A stretch of 47,562 nucleotides of DNA, from the NCBI GenBank assembly GCA_934631025.1, contig CAKTXR010000019.1, positions 1 through 47,562 of the forward strand, read 5' to 3'. Under the pieces are notes generated by a model, which saw only the letters and a program-made list of their open reading frames with translations, was not told where the DNA came from and searched no databases. Each line of letters starts with the position of its first letter. Position 1 is the stretch's first letter. Below are positions 18,330 through 25,823 of this stretch, piece by piece. The stretch comes from an uncultured Clostridia bacterium (GTDB taxonomy: Bacteria; Bacillota; Clostridia; Christensenellales; Aristaeellaceae). A program made the translations under genes and the position numbers.

Positions 18330-19154
18330 ATGAAGGGGAAAATCGGCGTTTTCATGAAACGGCTGCTGGCCGGCGTGATGATCGGCATCGGCGGCATACT
18401 GCCCGGCGTGAGCGGCAGCGTGCTGGCCGTGGCGTTCGGACTGTACGCGCGCATACTCGACGCGATCGCGACGTTCTTTAAGGACGTGAAGGGCAACGTG
18501 CGCTTTCTCTTCCCCGTGCTGCTGGGCGGCGCGGCGGGACTGTACGGCTTTTCGATCATACTCGATCGGATGATGGCGCGCTATGAAACGCCGCTGATAT
18601 TCCTCTTCTGCGGCCTTGTGGCCGGCTCGATGCCCTCGCTGATGCGCGAGACGAAGCGCGCGTGCGGCGAGATCAAGCGCCGATACTGGAGCATGGCGGT
18701 TATCGGCTTTGCGCTGAGCCTGTTCATGCTGCTCGTCGAGCGCGAGGGCGGCGGCGGGGCGGCGGACAGCGTCGGCCCCATGCAGGCGGCGATTTCCGGC
18801 GCGATTCTGGCGGCCGGCTCGATCCTGCCCGGCGTGTCGACCTCGTTCATACTGATCCGGCTGGGCTGGTATGCGCCGATGATGAACGCGCTCTCGTCGC
18901 TGAACATCGCGCTGCTCTTCTGGGCGGGTCTGGGCGCGCTTATCTCCGGCGCGGCGCTGATCGGGCTGGTGCGGTTTCTGCTCAGGCGCTTCCCCGGCTG
19001 GGTGTATATGGCGGTGATCGGGCTGATGGCCGGAACAATCATTACGTCGCTGCCCGCCGTGCCGCTGGAAGCGAAGAGCCTTGTCTATCTCATTCCACTC
19101 GCGTTGGGCGCGGTGGGGGCGTATTTCATGGCGTCCGTCGCGGACGGCGCTTGA
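18330..19154 (+). CDS. DUF368 family polyprenyl-phosphate transporter (PopT-like)
   Basis: 274 aa with about seven to eight membrane segments. Two copies of the family motif are visible: GGILPGVSGS near residue 21 and GSILPGVSTSF in the second half. This gives the inverted-repeat architecture of DUF368. Members were shown to return undecaprenyl phosphate across the membrane for reuse in cell-wall synthesis. AAAAGGAG lies upstream of the ATG. It starts 42 bp after the sugar permease with no terminator between, so it may be cotranscribed, although the function appears unrelated. Confidence 0.9.
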   Translation: MKGKIGVFMKRLLAGVMIGIGGILPGVSGSVLAVAFGLYARILDAIATFFKDVKGNVRFLFPVLLGGAAGLYGFSIILDRMMARYETPLIFLFCGLVAGSMPSLMRETKRACGEIKRRYWSMAVIGFALSLFMLLVEREGGGGAADSVGPMQAAISGAILAAGSILPGVSTSFILIRLGWYAPMMNALSSLNIALLFWAGLGALISGAALIGLVRFLLRRFPGWVYMAVIGLMAGTIITSLPAVPLEAKSLVYLIPLALGAVGAYFMASVADGA

Positions 19155-19174
19155 ACAACGGAGGATAAAGCACT

Positions 19175-19906
19175 ATGCAGCTGACTTTTCTGGGAACCGG
19201 CGCGGCCGACTGGAACGGCCCGGACGCGCGCGGCGAATACCGCAGGCTGACCAGCACGCTGATTGACGATTGCCTGCTGATCGACGTGACGCACACGGTC
19301 GACGACATGATTGAGAATCCCGCGGCGATCACCGACGTGCTGTTCACGCACAGCCATGACGATCATTTCGATTTGGACGCATTGCGCGCGCTCGCGCCCG
19401 TCCGCGTGTACGCGCATGAGAGCTGGGCGCATGAGATCACCGGCGAGGGCCTGACCGTCGTGCCGCTGAAGATCGGCGTGAGCGTTCAGGCGGGCGATTT
19501 TACCGTCACGCCCATGCCGTCCAACCACTCGACGGGCAAGGACTACGAGACGACGCTGCACTACCTGATCGAAAAGAACGGCCAGACGCTGCTCTACGCC
19601 ACCGACGGCGCGTGGCTGCTCAATAAGGAGCACAAGATCATCGGCAAAAAGACGCTGGATGCGGTCGTGTTCGACGCGACCATCGGCGACAGCGCGCCGG
19701 GCGATTTCCGCATATTCGAGCACAATTCGATCGACATGGTGCGCCTGATGACCGCCACCATGCTCAAGACCGGCCGTCTGCGCGAGAACGCGCCGGTGTA
19801 CCTCACGCACATGGCGCGCACGCTGCACGCGCCGCAGAAGCAGCTTGAGGCCGAGCTGAAAGCGCCCTTCATTCCGTGCTATGACGGCATGACGGCGGTA
19901 TTCTGA
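19175..19906 (+). CDS. MBL-fold metallo-hydrolase
   Basis: 243 aa. The beta-lactamase-fold motif HSHDDHFD (H59, H61, D63, H64) binds two metals, and further ligands are likely H117 (NHSTGKDYE region), D135 (ATDGAW) and a late His in LTHMARTLH. The N-terminal LGTGAADWN resembles PhnP/RNase Z-type phosphodiesterases, and the family includes cyclic phosphate and RNA hydrolases. GGAGG precedes the start, 20 bp after the DUF368 stop, so the pair is probably one transcript. The substrate is not identifiable. Confidence 0.88.
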   Translation: MQLTFLGTGAADWNGPDARGEYRRLTSTLIDDCLLIDVTHTVDDMIENPAAITDVLFTHSHDDHFDLDALRALAPVRVYAHESWAHEITGEGLTVVPLKIGVSVQAGDFTVTPMPSNHSTGKDYETTLHYLIEKNGQTLLYATDGAWLLNKEHKIIGKKTLDAVVFDATIGDSAPGDFRIFEHNSIDMVRLMTATMLKTGRLRENAPVYLTHMARTLHAPQKQLEAELKAPFIPCYDGMTAVF

Positions 19907-19924
19907 GCAATGACATGATTTGAA

Positions 19925-19982
19925 CGGCTCGTCGGAGCGAAGGACGAAGAAATCCGGCGCTCCGGCGGGCCGTACTTTTTTT
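19925..19982 (+). terminator. Strong terminator after the MBL gene
   Basis: 15-bp stem 19925-19939 / 19958-19972 with two G-U pairs, followed by TACTTTTTTT. It ends the transcript that begins with the sugar importer or the DUF368 gene. Confidence 0.9.
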
Positions 19983-20030
19983 ACCATCAGCGCGCATCAC
20001 AAAAGAGCGCAGCGAGGATGAGACGAGCCT

Positions 20031-20543
20031 ATGTGGATACAGCTGATTGGCGTGGCGGGCACGCTGCTGTTTTTCCTTTCTTATCAATGCAAGAGCAATC
20101 GGAATCTGTTTCGGGTGCAGCTGTTGTCCTATCTGTTTTATACGGCGCATCTGCTGCTGCTGGGCGCGGTGACCGGCGGCGTGAGCTATATGATCAATAC
20201 GCTGCGCTCGTTCTGCCTGGGCAGCCGGTGGAAATTTGCGCACAGCCGCGCAATGTGCGCGATCATATGCGCGATGCAGCTTGCGGCGCTGGCGCTTACA
20301 TGGTCGGGCTGGATTTCAATACTGCCCGTCGCGGCCAATATTGCGGCGACGCTGGGCGGCTATACGCATAATCCGCGGAAGATTCGCATCGCCGGCATGT
20401 TCGTTAATTCGCCGCTGTGGATCGTCTATGATCTCTGCGTCGGTTCATGGGCGGGCATACTGGACGAGGCGGTGACGGAAGGCTCGATGATCCTGTCCAT
20501 CATCCGATTCGGCTGGAAAAATCTCGATCGTGAAGAGATGTGA
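20031..20543 (+). CDS. YgjV-like small inner-membrane protein
   Basis: 170 aa, with hydrophobic segments covering most of the length and a PQ-loop-like layout. The start MWIQLIGVAGTLLFFLSYQC, the middle INTLRSFCLGSRWKF and the late NSPLWIVYDLCVGSWAGI match the YgjV-type bacterial membrane family, whose biochemical role is unknown. GAGG lies about 14 bp before the ATG, a weak site. Its TGA is embedded in the ribosome binding site of the FAD oxidoreductase gene, so the two are coupled. Confidence 0.8.
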   Translation: MWIQLIGVAGTLLFFLSYQCKSNRNLFRVQLLSYLFYTAHLLLLGAVTGGVSYMINTLRSFCLGSRWKFAHSRAMCAIICAMQLAALALTWSGWISILPVAANIAATLGGYTHNPRKIRIAGMFVNSPLWIVYDLCVGSWAGILDEAVTEGSMILSIIRFGWKNLDREEM

Positions 20544-20554
20544 GGAGGAACGCC

Positions 20555-21922
20555 ATGACCGTGATTTTGAAATGCGCCGTGCTGGTGATCGGCGGCGGCT
20601 CGGCGGGCGTGGGCGCAGCCTGGCGGGCGGCGCTTTGCGGCGCGGACACGGTGCTGATCGAGCCGGACGCACTGCTGGGCGGTACGAGCACGCTGGGCGG
20701 CGTGAACGAGTGGGAGCCGGGAATCGCGTCGTTTGGACTCAACCGGCGGCTGTTTGCGCGGCTGGACGAGAAGAGCGCCGGCATTGGCTGCGGGCCTGCG
20801 CCGTGCGCGGAGGGGCACATCGGCCTGAACCGCATCGATCGGACGCTTACCTGCGCGGACACGCTGCGCCGCGCAGGCGTGAGCGCCGATAAGTGGGCGC
20901 GCGTTCAGTTCGAGCCGATCTATATGGCCGCCGCCATGGACGCGGAGCTGCGCGCGGCGGGCGTGAGGATTCTCTATAACACGCGCGCGGATTCCGTGCT
21001 TGCGCGGGACGAACGCATCGAGGGCGTTGAAGCGACGGACGGCGTTTCGCGGCGGTCGCTGCGCATCGCCGCCGATGCGGTGATCGACTGTACCGGCGAC
21101 GCGGTGATCGCGCGCATGGCGGGCTGCCGAACGCTGCTGGGCGAGGATGCGCGCGCTCGCTTTGACGAGCCGTCCGCGCCCGAAACGGCGGGCGGCGCGC
21201 TCAACGGCGTGACGGTGATGTTCCGCGCCGCGCCGGGACGCGTAGACGACGAAACGCCGCGCTGGGCGTATGAATGCGAAAACGCGCGGCGCTGGCTCGA
21301 GCGCAATAAGCCCGCGAGCCATGTGACCGAATATCCGAACGGCGAGCGCTGCTTTAATCCGCTGCCCATCATGACCGGCGAGGAGTATTTTTCGATTGCG
21401 GACGCGGACGAGCGGCGCAGAATCGCGCTGGCGCGGACGTATCTCTACTGGCAGTGGATGAAGGACGAATGCGGCCACGGCGGCTGGCACATCGCGGGCA
21501 TGGCGGCGCGCGACGGCGTGCGCGAGAGCTGGCGGCTGAACGCGCTGAGTATGCTCACCGAGCGGGAAGTGCGCGGCGGCTTCCGGCGGCAGGGCGGCGA
21601 GATCATCGCGCTTGCCGATCACGCGCTGGATACGCACGGCGCGGGCGCGGGGCCTAAAGAGCTGGAGACCGCGTACGGCGTGCCGATGGGCTGCCTGATC
21701 GCGCGGGAATACGCCAATCTGCTGGTCGCGGGGCGCTGCTGCGGGCTGAGCCACATTGCGGCGGCCTCCTGCCGGCTGAGCCGGACGATGATGGATCTGG
21801 GCGAAGCGGCGGGCGCGCTGGCCGTTCAGGGCGGCGATCTGCGCGAGGGCCGCGCCGAAAGGGTGCGCGGGGCGCTGGATTTCGAGCGGTATCTCGACTG
21901 GGCGGACAGGGTATATCGGTGA
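20555..21922 (+). CDS. FAD-dependent oxidoreductase (FAD_oxidored family)
   Basis: 455 aa. The N-terminal Rossmann motif VLVIGGGSAGVGAAWRAAL (about residues 9-27) binds the FAD ADP moiety. The acidic strand end VLIEPDALLGGTSTLGG and the second dinucleotide-site strand AVIDCTGDAVIARMAGC follow, and the C-terminal LLVAGRCCGLSHIAAAS completes the FAD site. Family members act on varied substrates and often sit beside carbohydrate genes. GAGGAGG (20542-20549) fixes the start at 20555 rather than the in-frame GTG at 20540. It follows the YgjV-like gene directly. The electron acceptor and substrate are unknown. Confidence 0.88.
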   Translation: MTVILKCAVLVIGGGSAGVGAAWRAALCGADTVLIEPDALLGGTSTLGGVNEWEPGIASFGLNRRLFARLDEKSAGIGCGPAPCAEGHIGLNRIDRTLTCADTLRRAGVSADKWARVQFEPIYMAAAMDAELRAAGVRILYNTRADSVLARDERIEGVEATDGVSRRSLRIAADAVIDCTGDAVIARMAGCRTLLGEDARARFDEPSAPETAGGALNGVTVMFRAAPGRVDDETPRWAYECENARRWLERNKPASHVTEYPNGERCFNPLPIMTGEEYFSIADADERRRIALARTYLYWQWMKDECGHGGWHIAGMAARDGVRESWRLNALSMLTEREVRGGFRRQGGEIIALADHALDTHGAGAGPKELETAYGVPMGCLIAREYANLLVAGRCCGLSHIAAASCRLSRTMMDLGEAAGALAVQGGDLREGRAERVRGALDFERYLDWADRVYR

Positions 21923-21943
21923 GGAGAAACGGCGGGAGAGAAA

Positions 21944-22386
21944 ATGGAGGAAATAGAAGCGTTTTATAATCTGGCGCGGGGCTATTGCGATTATGTCGGC
22001 GCAAAATTTCCCGCGATTCAATCCCCTTCCTGATGGAGCGGCTGATGCGGCTCTATATATCCGCGCAGGTTTTGCCTGAACTGGAAATGCAGGAGGAAGA
22101 GGCCTTGCCAGCGGTTTTGCACAAGGATTTTGAAATTCGGCTGGATGAGCAAATTTCTTCCGACTATTGGGAAATATATGATCCGGCATTTCTGGACGAA
22201 CCTGCCTGCGGAAATCTGGCGGATGATCTGGCCGACATTGCGCTGGATTTGCAGAGCGGCGTTGAGACTTATGATTCAGGCCACAGAGAGCAGGCCGCAT
22301 TTGCATGGAAGTTTGGTTTGGAGCATCATTGGGGAAAACACGTTGTGGATGCGCTGCGAGCGCTTCATTCAATCATCAGGGAATAG
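21944..22386 (+). pseudogene. DUF5063-type protein gene with a one-base frameshift
   Basis: An ATG at 21944 behind GGGAGAG opens a frame (MEEIEAFYNLARGYCDYV..) that stops at 22031-22033 after 29 codons. The downstream frame continues with PFLMERLMRLYISAQVLPE and ends HWGKHVVDALRALHSIIRE at 22386. Together they have the length and layout (about 147 aa, final W-G-x-x-x-x-x-A-L-R-A-L-H) of DUF5063 proteins, small cytosolic proteins of unknown function. Adding one C to the CCCC run at 22023-22026 joins the two frames exactly (..AIQSPFLMERL..). It is therefore either a true frameshifted gene or a homopolymer sequencing error. No start with a ribosome site serves the second part alone. Confidence 0.75.
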
Positions 22387-22415
22387 TTGCAGCATGGAAA
22401 GCGAGGAAACACACC

Positions 22416-22586
22416 ATGGAAACATATTTCTACAAGTGCCCGATTTGCGGGTTTGTCTATCAGGTGCCGGACTACTGGGTGAATTTCGCGCCGGAAGCGA
22501 CCACTGAGTTCCCGCACATCAACTTCAAGACCGGCGCGCCGTGTGAAAACGCCGTGCTCAATTTGCAGGAAACGGAAGAGACGTGA
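22416..22586 (+). CDS. 56-aa Cys-motif mini-protein
   Basis: Starts METYFYKCPICGFVYQVPDY. GAGGA (22403-22407) lies 8 bp before the ATG. C8 and C11 form a CPxCG knuckle; C43 (GAPCEN) is the only other Cys and H34 is the only His, so a single metal site is possible but a full rubredoxin pair is absent. Several Trp/Tyr and acidic residues give a soluble protein. The family is not recognised. It lies 29 bp after the DUF5063 reading frame and may belong to the same transcript, which ends at the hairpin at 22687. Confidence 0.6.
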   Translation: METYFYKCPICGFVYQVPDYWVNFAPEATTEFPHINFKTGAPCENAVLNLQETEET

Positions 22587-22686
22587 GTACGGCGCATGTC
22601 GTCTCAGATTTGACGCTCACAGAGTAGGCAGCGTTATTCTGCGGCAGGGAAGACGCTCAGCATGAGGGTGCTCAGCACGATTCAGC

Positions 22687-22735
22687 GTCACGCACGGCAA
22701 AACGCCATTTATTCGTCTGCGTGCGTGGCCTTTTG
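22687..22735 (+). terminator. Hairpin terminator after the mini-protein
   Basis: 10-bp stem GTCACGCACG (22687-22696) / CGTGCGTGGC (22720-22729) with one G-U pair, then CTTTTGC. The interval 22587-22852 otherwise holds no gene I can support. Confidence 0.65.
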
Positions 22736-22819
22736 CATCCCGTGATTCCGCGGTTCCGTAAAAACTGCGCCGGCCGAATCAGGGAGATGTGCGGCTCATC
22801 CTTTCGCAATACACTCAGT

Positions 22820-22854
22820 GCGCTTCACGCGCGACGCGGAAGGGCGCTTTTCTT
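22820..22854 (+). terminator. Weak second hairpin before the AraC stop
   Basis: GCGCTTC (22820-22826) pairs with GAA and GCGC (22839-22847) with a two-base bulge, followed by TTTTCTT. It may act as a backup against read-through into the convergent AraC gene. Confidence 0.4.
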
Positions 22855-23638
22855 ATGCCTTGTTGAGGTGCGTGTGGTCGTAGAGATTGCGGTACTGCGT
22901 AGGGGAAAGCCCCTCGTGGTAGCGGAAATAGTGGATCAGCTGCTCCTCGCCGTCGAAATCCAGCCGCCGCGCGACGGTGCGCAGAGAATCGGCGGTGGTC
23001 AGAAGCTGGCTGCGGATGAGCTTCAGCCGCTCGCGGGCGATATACTGCTTCAACGTGAGATTGTACGCCGCCTTGAACAGCGCGCTCAGATAATCGGGAT
23101 GATAGCCCGCGTGTGCGGCCGCGTCGGCGGCGGTCAGGCGGCGCGCGCTGTTGATGCGGATCCACTCGGCGGCCTCGTCGGCGGCGCGGGAGGCGCTCTT
23201 CTGCCCCTCGGCTTCGCGCTTTAGCTCGCAGTAGAGCAGCGCGAAGGCCGACTGCGCGGCGTAGGCCGGATAGCCCGGCGCGTTGGCGACGTGCAGAAGC
23301 TGCCGGCAGAGCGTGCCCATGCGCGCGCTGTCCTCGGTTTTCAGCGGCGCGGCGGGCAGCGTGTCGGGGTCGTCCAGCTTGAAATGGATCCAGTAAAAGC
23401 CGGTTTCGCCTTTGCTTTCCTGAAAGCCGCCGTGTCTGCGGCCGGGGCGCAGCACGATCAGCTCGCCCGCGTGAAGCTCCCAGTGCGCGTCCTCCTCGAA
23501 CAGACAGACCGTGCCGGTGGTGACCAGCACGATTTCATAGGTGTCGATGACGCGCGTGGGGTGGATCCAGGTTTCGCTCGACTGGAACAGCCCGGCGTAT
23601 TCATAGCGCGCGGGGCAGCGGAACGCGGATTCATTCAT
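22853..23638 (-). CDS. AraC family transcriptional regulator
   Basis: 261 aa. An N-terminal cupin-like sensor (about residues 25-90) has YEIVLVTTGTVCLFEEDAHW and GELIVLRPGRRHGG, the sugar-pocket pattern of AraC_binding domains. The C-terminal double HTH (about 155-258) has AAHAGYHPDYLSALFKAAYN and the family hallmark SPTQYRNLYD (usually P-x-x-Y-R). AGGAGA precedes the ATG. It is transcribed divergently from the GH127 gene through an overlapping promoter pair, so it very probably controls that gene in response to an arabinose-containing sugar. The inducer is inference. Confidence 0.93.
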   Translation of the reverse strand: MNESAFRCPARYEYAGLFQSSETWIHPTRVIDTYEIVLVTTGTVCLFEEDAHWELHAGELIVLRPGRRHGGFQESKGETGFYWIHFKLDDPDTLPAAPLKTEDSARMGTLCRQLLHVANAPGYPAYAAQSAFALLYCELKREAEGQKSASRAADEAAEWIRINSARRLTAADAAAHAGYHPDYLSALFKAAYNLTLKQYIARERLKLIRSQLLTTADSLRTVARRLDFDGEEQLIHYFRYHEGLSPTQYRNLYDHTHLNKA

Positions 23639-23673
23639 CTCGGATTTTCTCCTGTTTTCTGTGTTTTTTCCTA

Positions 23674-23702
23674 TTGCGCGGCCTTGAGCGGCTTGCTATA
23701 CT
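23674..23702 (+). promoter_or_regulatory. Promoter of the GH127 gene
   Basis: TTGCGC (23674-23679), 17-bp spacer ending in TGC, TATACT (23697-23702). Within the spacer GCGGCCTTG (23678) and GCGGCTTG (23688) form a direct repeat one helical turn apart, a possible regulator contact. Confidence 0.75.
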
Positions 23703-23730
23703 ATGGGTGTAGCGGGGCGGTACAAGCTCT

Positions 23731-23759
23731 ATGATAACGCATATTTCGACGACTTTCAA
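23731..23759 (-). promoter_or_regulatory. Promoter of the AraC regulator gene
   Basis: On the - strand TTGAAA (23759-23754), 17-bp spacer, TATCAT (23736-23731). The predicted start near 23724 lies downstream of the GH127 start near 23709 on the other strand, so the two transcripts would cross at their 5' ends. Confidence 0.6.
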
Positions 23760-23771
23760 GGAGGAAATGCG

Positions 23772-25682
23772 ATGAAATCGTATAAGGCGGTTCCCTTTTC
23801 CAACGTGGATATCAATATGGGATTTTGGCAGAAGCGGCAGACGCTCAACCGCGACGTGACGGCGCGCGCCGTCATGGATCGCTTTATGGAGACGGGGCGC
23901 TTTGAGGCGTTCAAGTGCGACTGGCGCGAGGGCATGGAGGGCAAGCCGCACATCTTCTGGGATTCCGACATCGCCAAGTGGATGGAATCGGTCGCCTACA
24001 TGATCGAAAAGCAGCCCATGCCCGAGCTGGAGCGCGTGGTTGAGGAGACGATCGACCAGATCGAGATCAATCAGGACAAGCACGGCTATGTGAACAGCTA
24101 CTTCACCAGTGTGGAGCCGGCCAACCGCTGGAGCTATCGCTGGGCGCACGAGCTCTACTGCGCGGGGCATCTGATCGAGGCCGCCGTCGCCTGGCGCGAA
24201 GCCACCGGCCGCGATCGCTTCCTGAACGTCATGCGCCGTTATGCCGACTATATCTATCGCGTGTTTGTCGAGGAGAACAGCGCGCATTTCGCCACGCCCG
24301 GCCATGAGGAGATCGAGCTGGCGCTGGTGAAGCTCTATCACGCGACCGGCGTGAAGAAGTATCTCGAACTGAGCCGCCATTTCGTCGATCTGCGCGGCGA
24401 CAACAAAAAGGACGTTGATCCCGAGGAATACCTGCGCCAGAACGGCGACCGCGATTCGAGCGCCCGCCGCTATCTCAAGGAGGGCGGCGAGGGCTTCAAG
24501 GTGCCGCTGTCCGCGCGCTATGCCGACCAGAGCCACCTGCCGCCCCGCGAGCAGACCACGGCGGAGGGTCATGCCGTGCGCGCCTGCTATTACTATTCCG
24601 CGATGGCCGACGTCGCCCGCGAATACGGCGACGAAGCGCTCAAGGCGGCCTGCGAGAGAATCTTCGACAACATCGTATCGCGCCGGATGTATCTGACCGC
24701 AGGCATCGGCTCGACGCACAACAACGAGGCCTTCACGATCGATTACGATCTGCCCAACGAGACCGCCTATACCGAAACGTGCGCGTCCATCGCGCTGGCA
24801 TATTTCGCATCGCGGATGCTGACGCTCTCGCCGGATGCGCGCTATGCCGACGTGATCGAGCGCGTGATCTACAACGGCTTCCTCTCCGGCACGTCGCTGT
24901 CGGGCGATATGTTCTTCTACACCAACCCGATGGAGATCGACGCGAGCCGCCGCTATGCGCACCCCAGCAGCGAGCATGGCGACTGGCTGCCCATTACGCA
25001 GCGCGTGAAGGTGTTCGGCTGCTCCTGCTGCCCGCCCAACGTGACGCGCTTCGTGGCTTCGATCGGCGATTTCATGTTCACCGAGGATGAAAGCACCGTG
25101 TATCTGCACCAGTACATGGGCGCGGACGCGGATGTGAGCGGCGCGCGGATTCAGGTCGAGACCAACTATCCGGCGGACGGCGTGATCCGCATCCATGCCG
25201 AGAACCTGAACGGCCGCAAGCTGGCCGTGCGCATCCCCGGCTGGTGCGAGAAATTCGAGCTGGACGCGCCCTATACGCTGGAAAACGGCTACGCCCTGCT
25301 CGAGGGCGGCGCGATCGACGCGGTTTTGACGCTGGACATGACCCCCTATCTGGTCGAGGCCAATCCCTCCGTGGCCGACGCGGCGGGCAAGGCGGCGCTG
25401 ATGCGCGGGCCTGTGGTCTACTGCCTGGAGGGCGTGGACAACGGAAGCGAGCTTCACGACATTCGCCTGAAGGCTGATACCGACTTTGCCGAGGAGCCGA
25501 ACGCGCTCTACGGCATGCCGGTGATTCGGGCGCAGGGCCAGCGCCGCGTGAAGCCGCAGACCGAGTGGCTCTACCGCCGCTACAATCCGCAGCTGACCGA
25601 GCGCACGCTGACCTTCATTCCGTATTACGCCTTCGCCAACCGCGGCGAGACCGATATGCGCGTGTGGGTGCCCGTGGGCTGA
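23772..25682 (+). CDS. GH127 beta-L-arabinofuranosidase family glycoside hydrolase
   Basis: 636 aa, the usual size for GH127 (formerly DUF1680), (alpha/alpha)6 enzymes that release beta-L-arabinofuranose from plant glycoproteins and related glycans. The Zn-thiolate active site of Bifidobacterium HypBA1 is present. TETCASIALA gives E335 and C337, and GCSCCPPNVTR gives C419 (the nucleophile position) and C420. The acid/base Glu position matches E319 in HNNEAF. No signal peptide is present, so it acts in the cytoplasm on imported oligosaccharides. AAGGAGG (23759-23765) sets the start at 23772. The divergent AraC gene is the likely regulator. The exact linkage cleaved is not proven by sequence. 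Confidence 0.95.
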   Translation: MKSYKAVPFSNVDINMGFWQKRQTLNRDVTARAVMDRFMETGRFEAFKCDWREGMEGKPHIFWDSDIAKWMESVAYMIEKQPMPELERVVEETIDQIEINQDKHGYVNSYFTSVEPANRWSYRWAHELYCAGHLIEAAVAWREATGRDRFLNVMRRYADYIYRVFVEENSAHFATPGHEEIELALVKLYHATGVKKYLELSRHFVDLRGDNKKDVDPEEYLRQNGDRDSSARRYLKEGGEGFKVPLSARYADQSHLPPREQTTAEGHAVRACYYYSAMADVAREYGDEALKAACERIFDNIVSRRMYLTAGIGSTHNNEAFTIDYDLPNETAYTETCASIALAYFASRMLTLSPDARYADVIERVIYNGFLSGTSLSGDMFFYTNPMEIDASRRYAHPSSEHGDWLPITQRVKVFGCSCCPPNVTRFVASIGDFMFTEDESTVYLHQYMGADADVSGARIQVETNYPADGVIRIHAENLNGRKLAVRIPGWCEKFELDAPYTLENGYALLEGGAIDAVLTLDMTPYLVEANPSVADAAGKAALMRGPVVYCLEGVDNGSELHDIRLKADTDFAEEPNALYGMPVIRAQGQRRVKPQTEWLYRRYNPQLTERTLTFIPYYAFANRGETDMRVWVPVG

Positions 25683-25698
25683 AAAATTGAATGGCGAA

Positions 25699-25737
25699 CC
25701 GCCGTCCTGTCTGTGTGGGGCAGGGCGGCGGCGTTTT
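25699..25737 (+). terminator. Terminator of the GH127 gene
   Basis: 11-bp stem CCGCCGTCCTG (25699-25709) / CAGGGCGGCGG (25721-25731) with one G-U pair, then CGTTTTGTAT. Confidence 0.85.
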
Positions 25738-25762
25738 GTATATAAAAGAACAAAAATATGGA

Positions 25763-25791
25763 TTGACGGTTCTGCTTCACCATGATATAAT
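25763..25791 (+). promoter_or_regulatory. Promoter of the WG-repeat lipoprotein gene
   Basis: TTGACG (25763-25768), 17-bp spacer ending TGA, TATAAT (25786-25791), with AGGGGAG 9 bp before the ATG at 25824. Confidence 0.9.
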
Positions 25792-25823
25792 AAATACAAA
25801 ATTATTTAGGGGAGAAAAGCAGC

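Noticed and set aside
20426..22372. Leftward open frame opposite the FAD oxidoreductase gene
   Set aside because: Pro/Arg/Ala-rich antisense shadow without a ribosome site.
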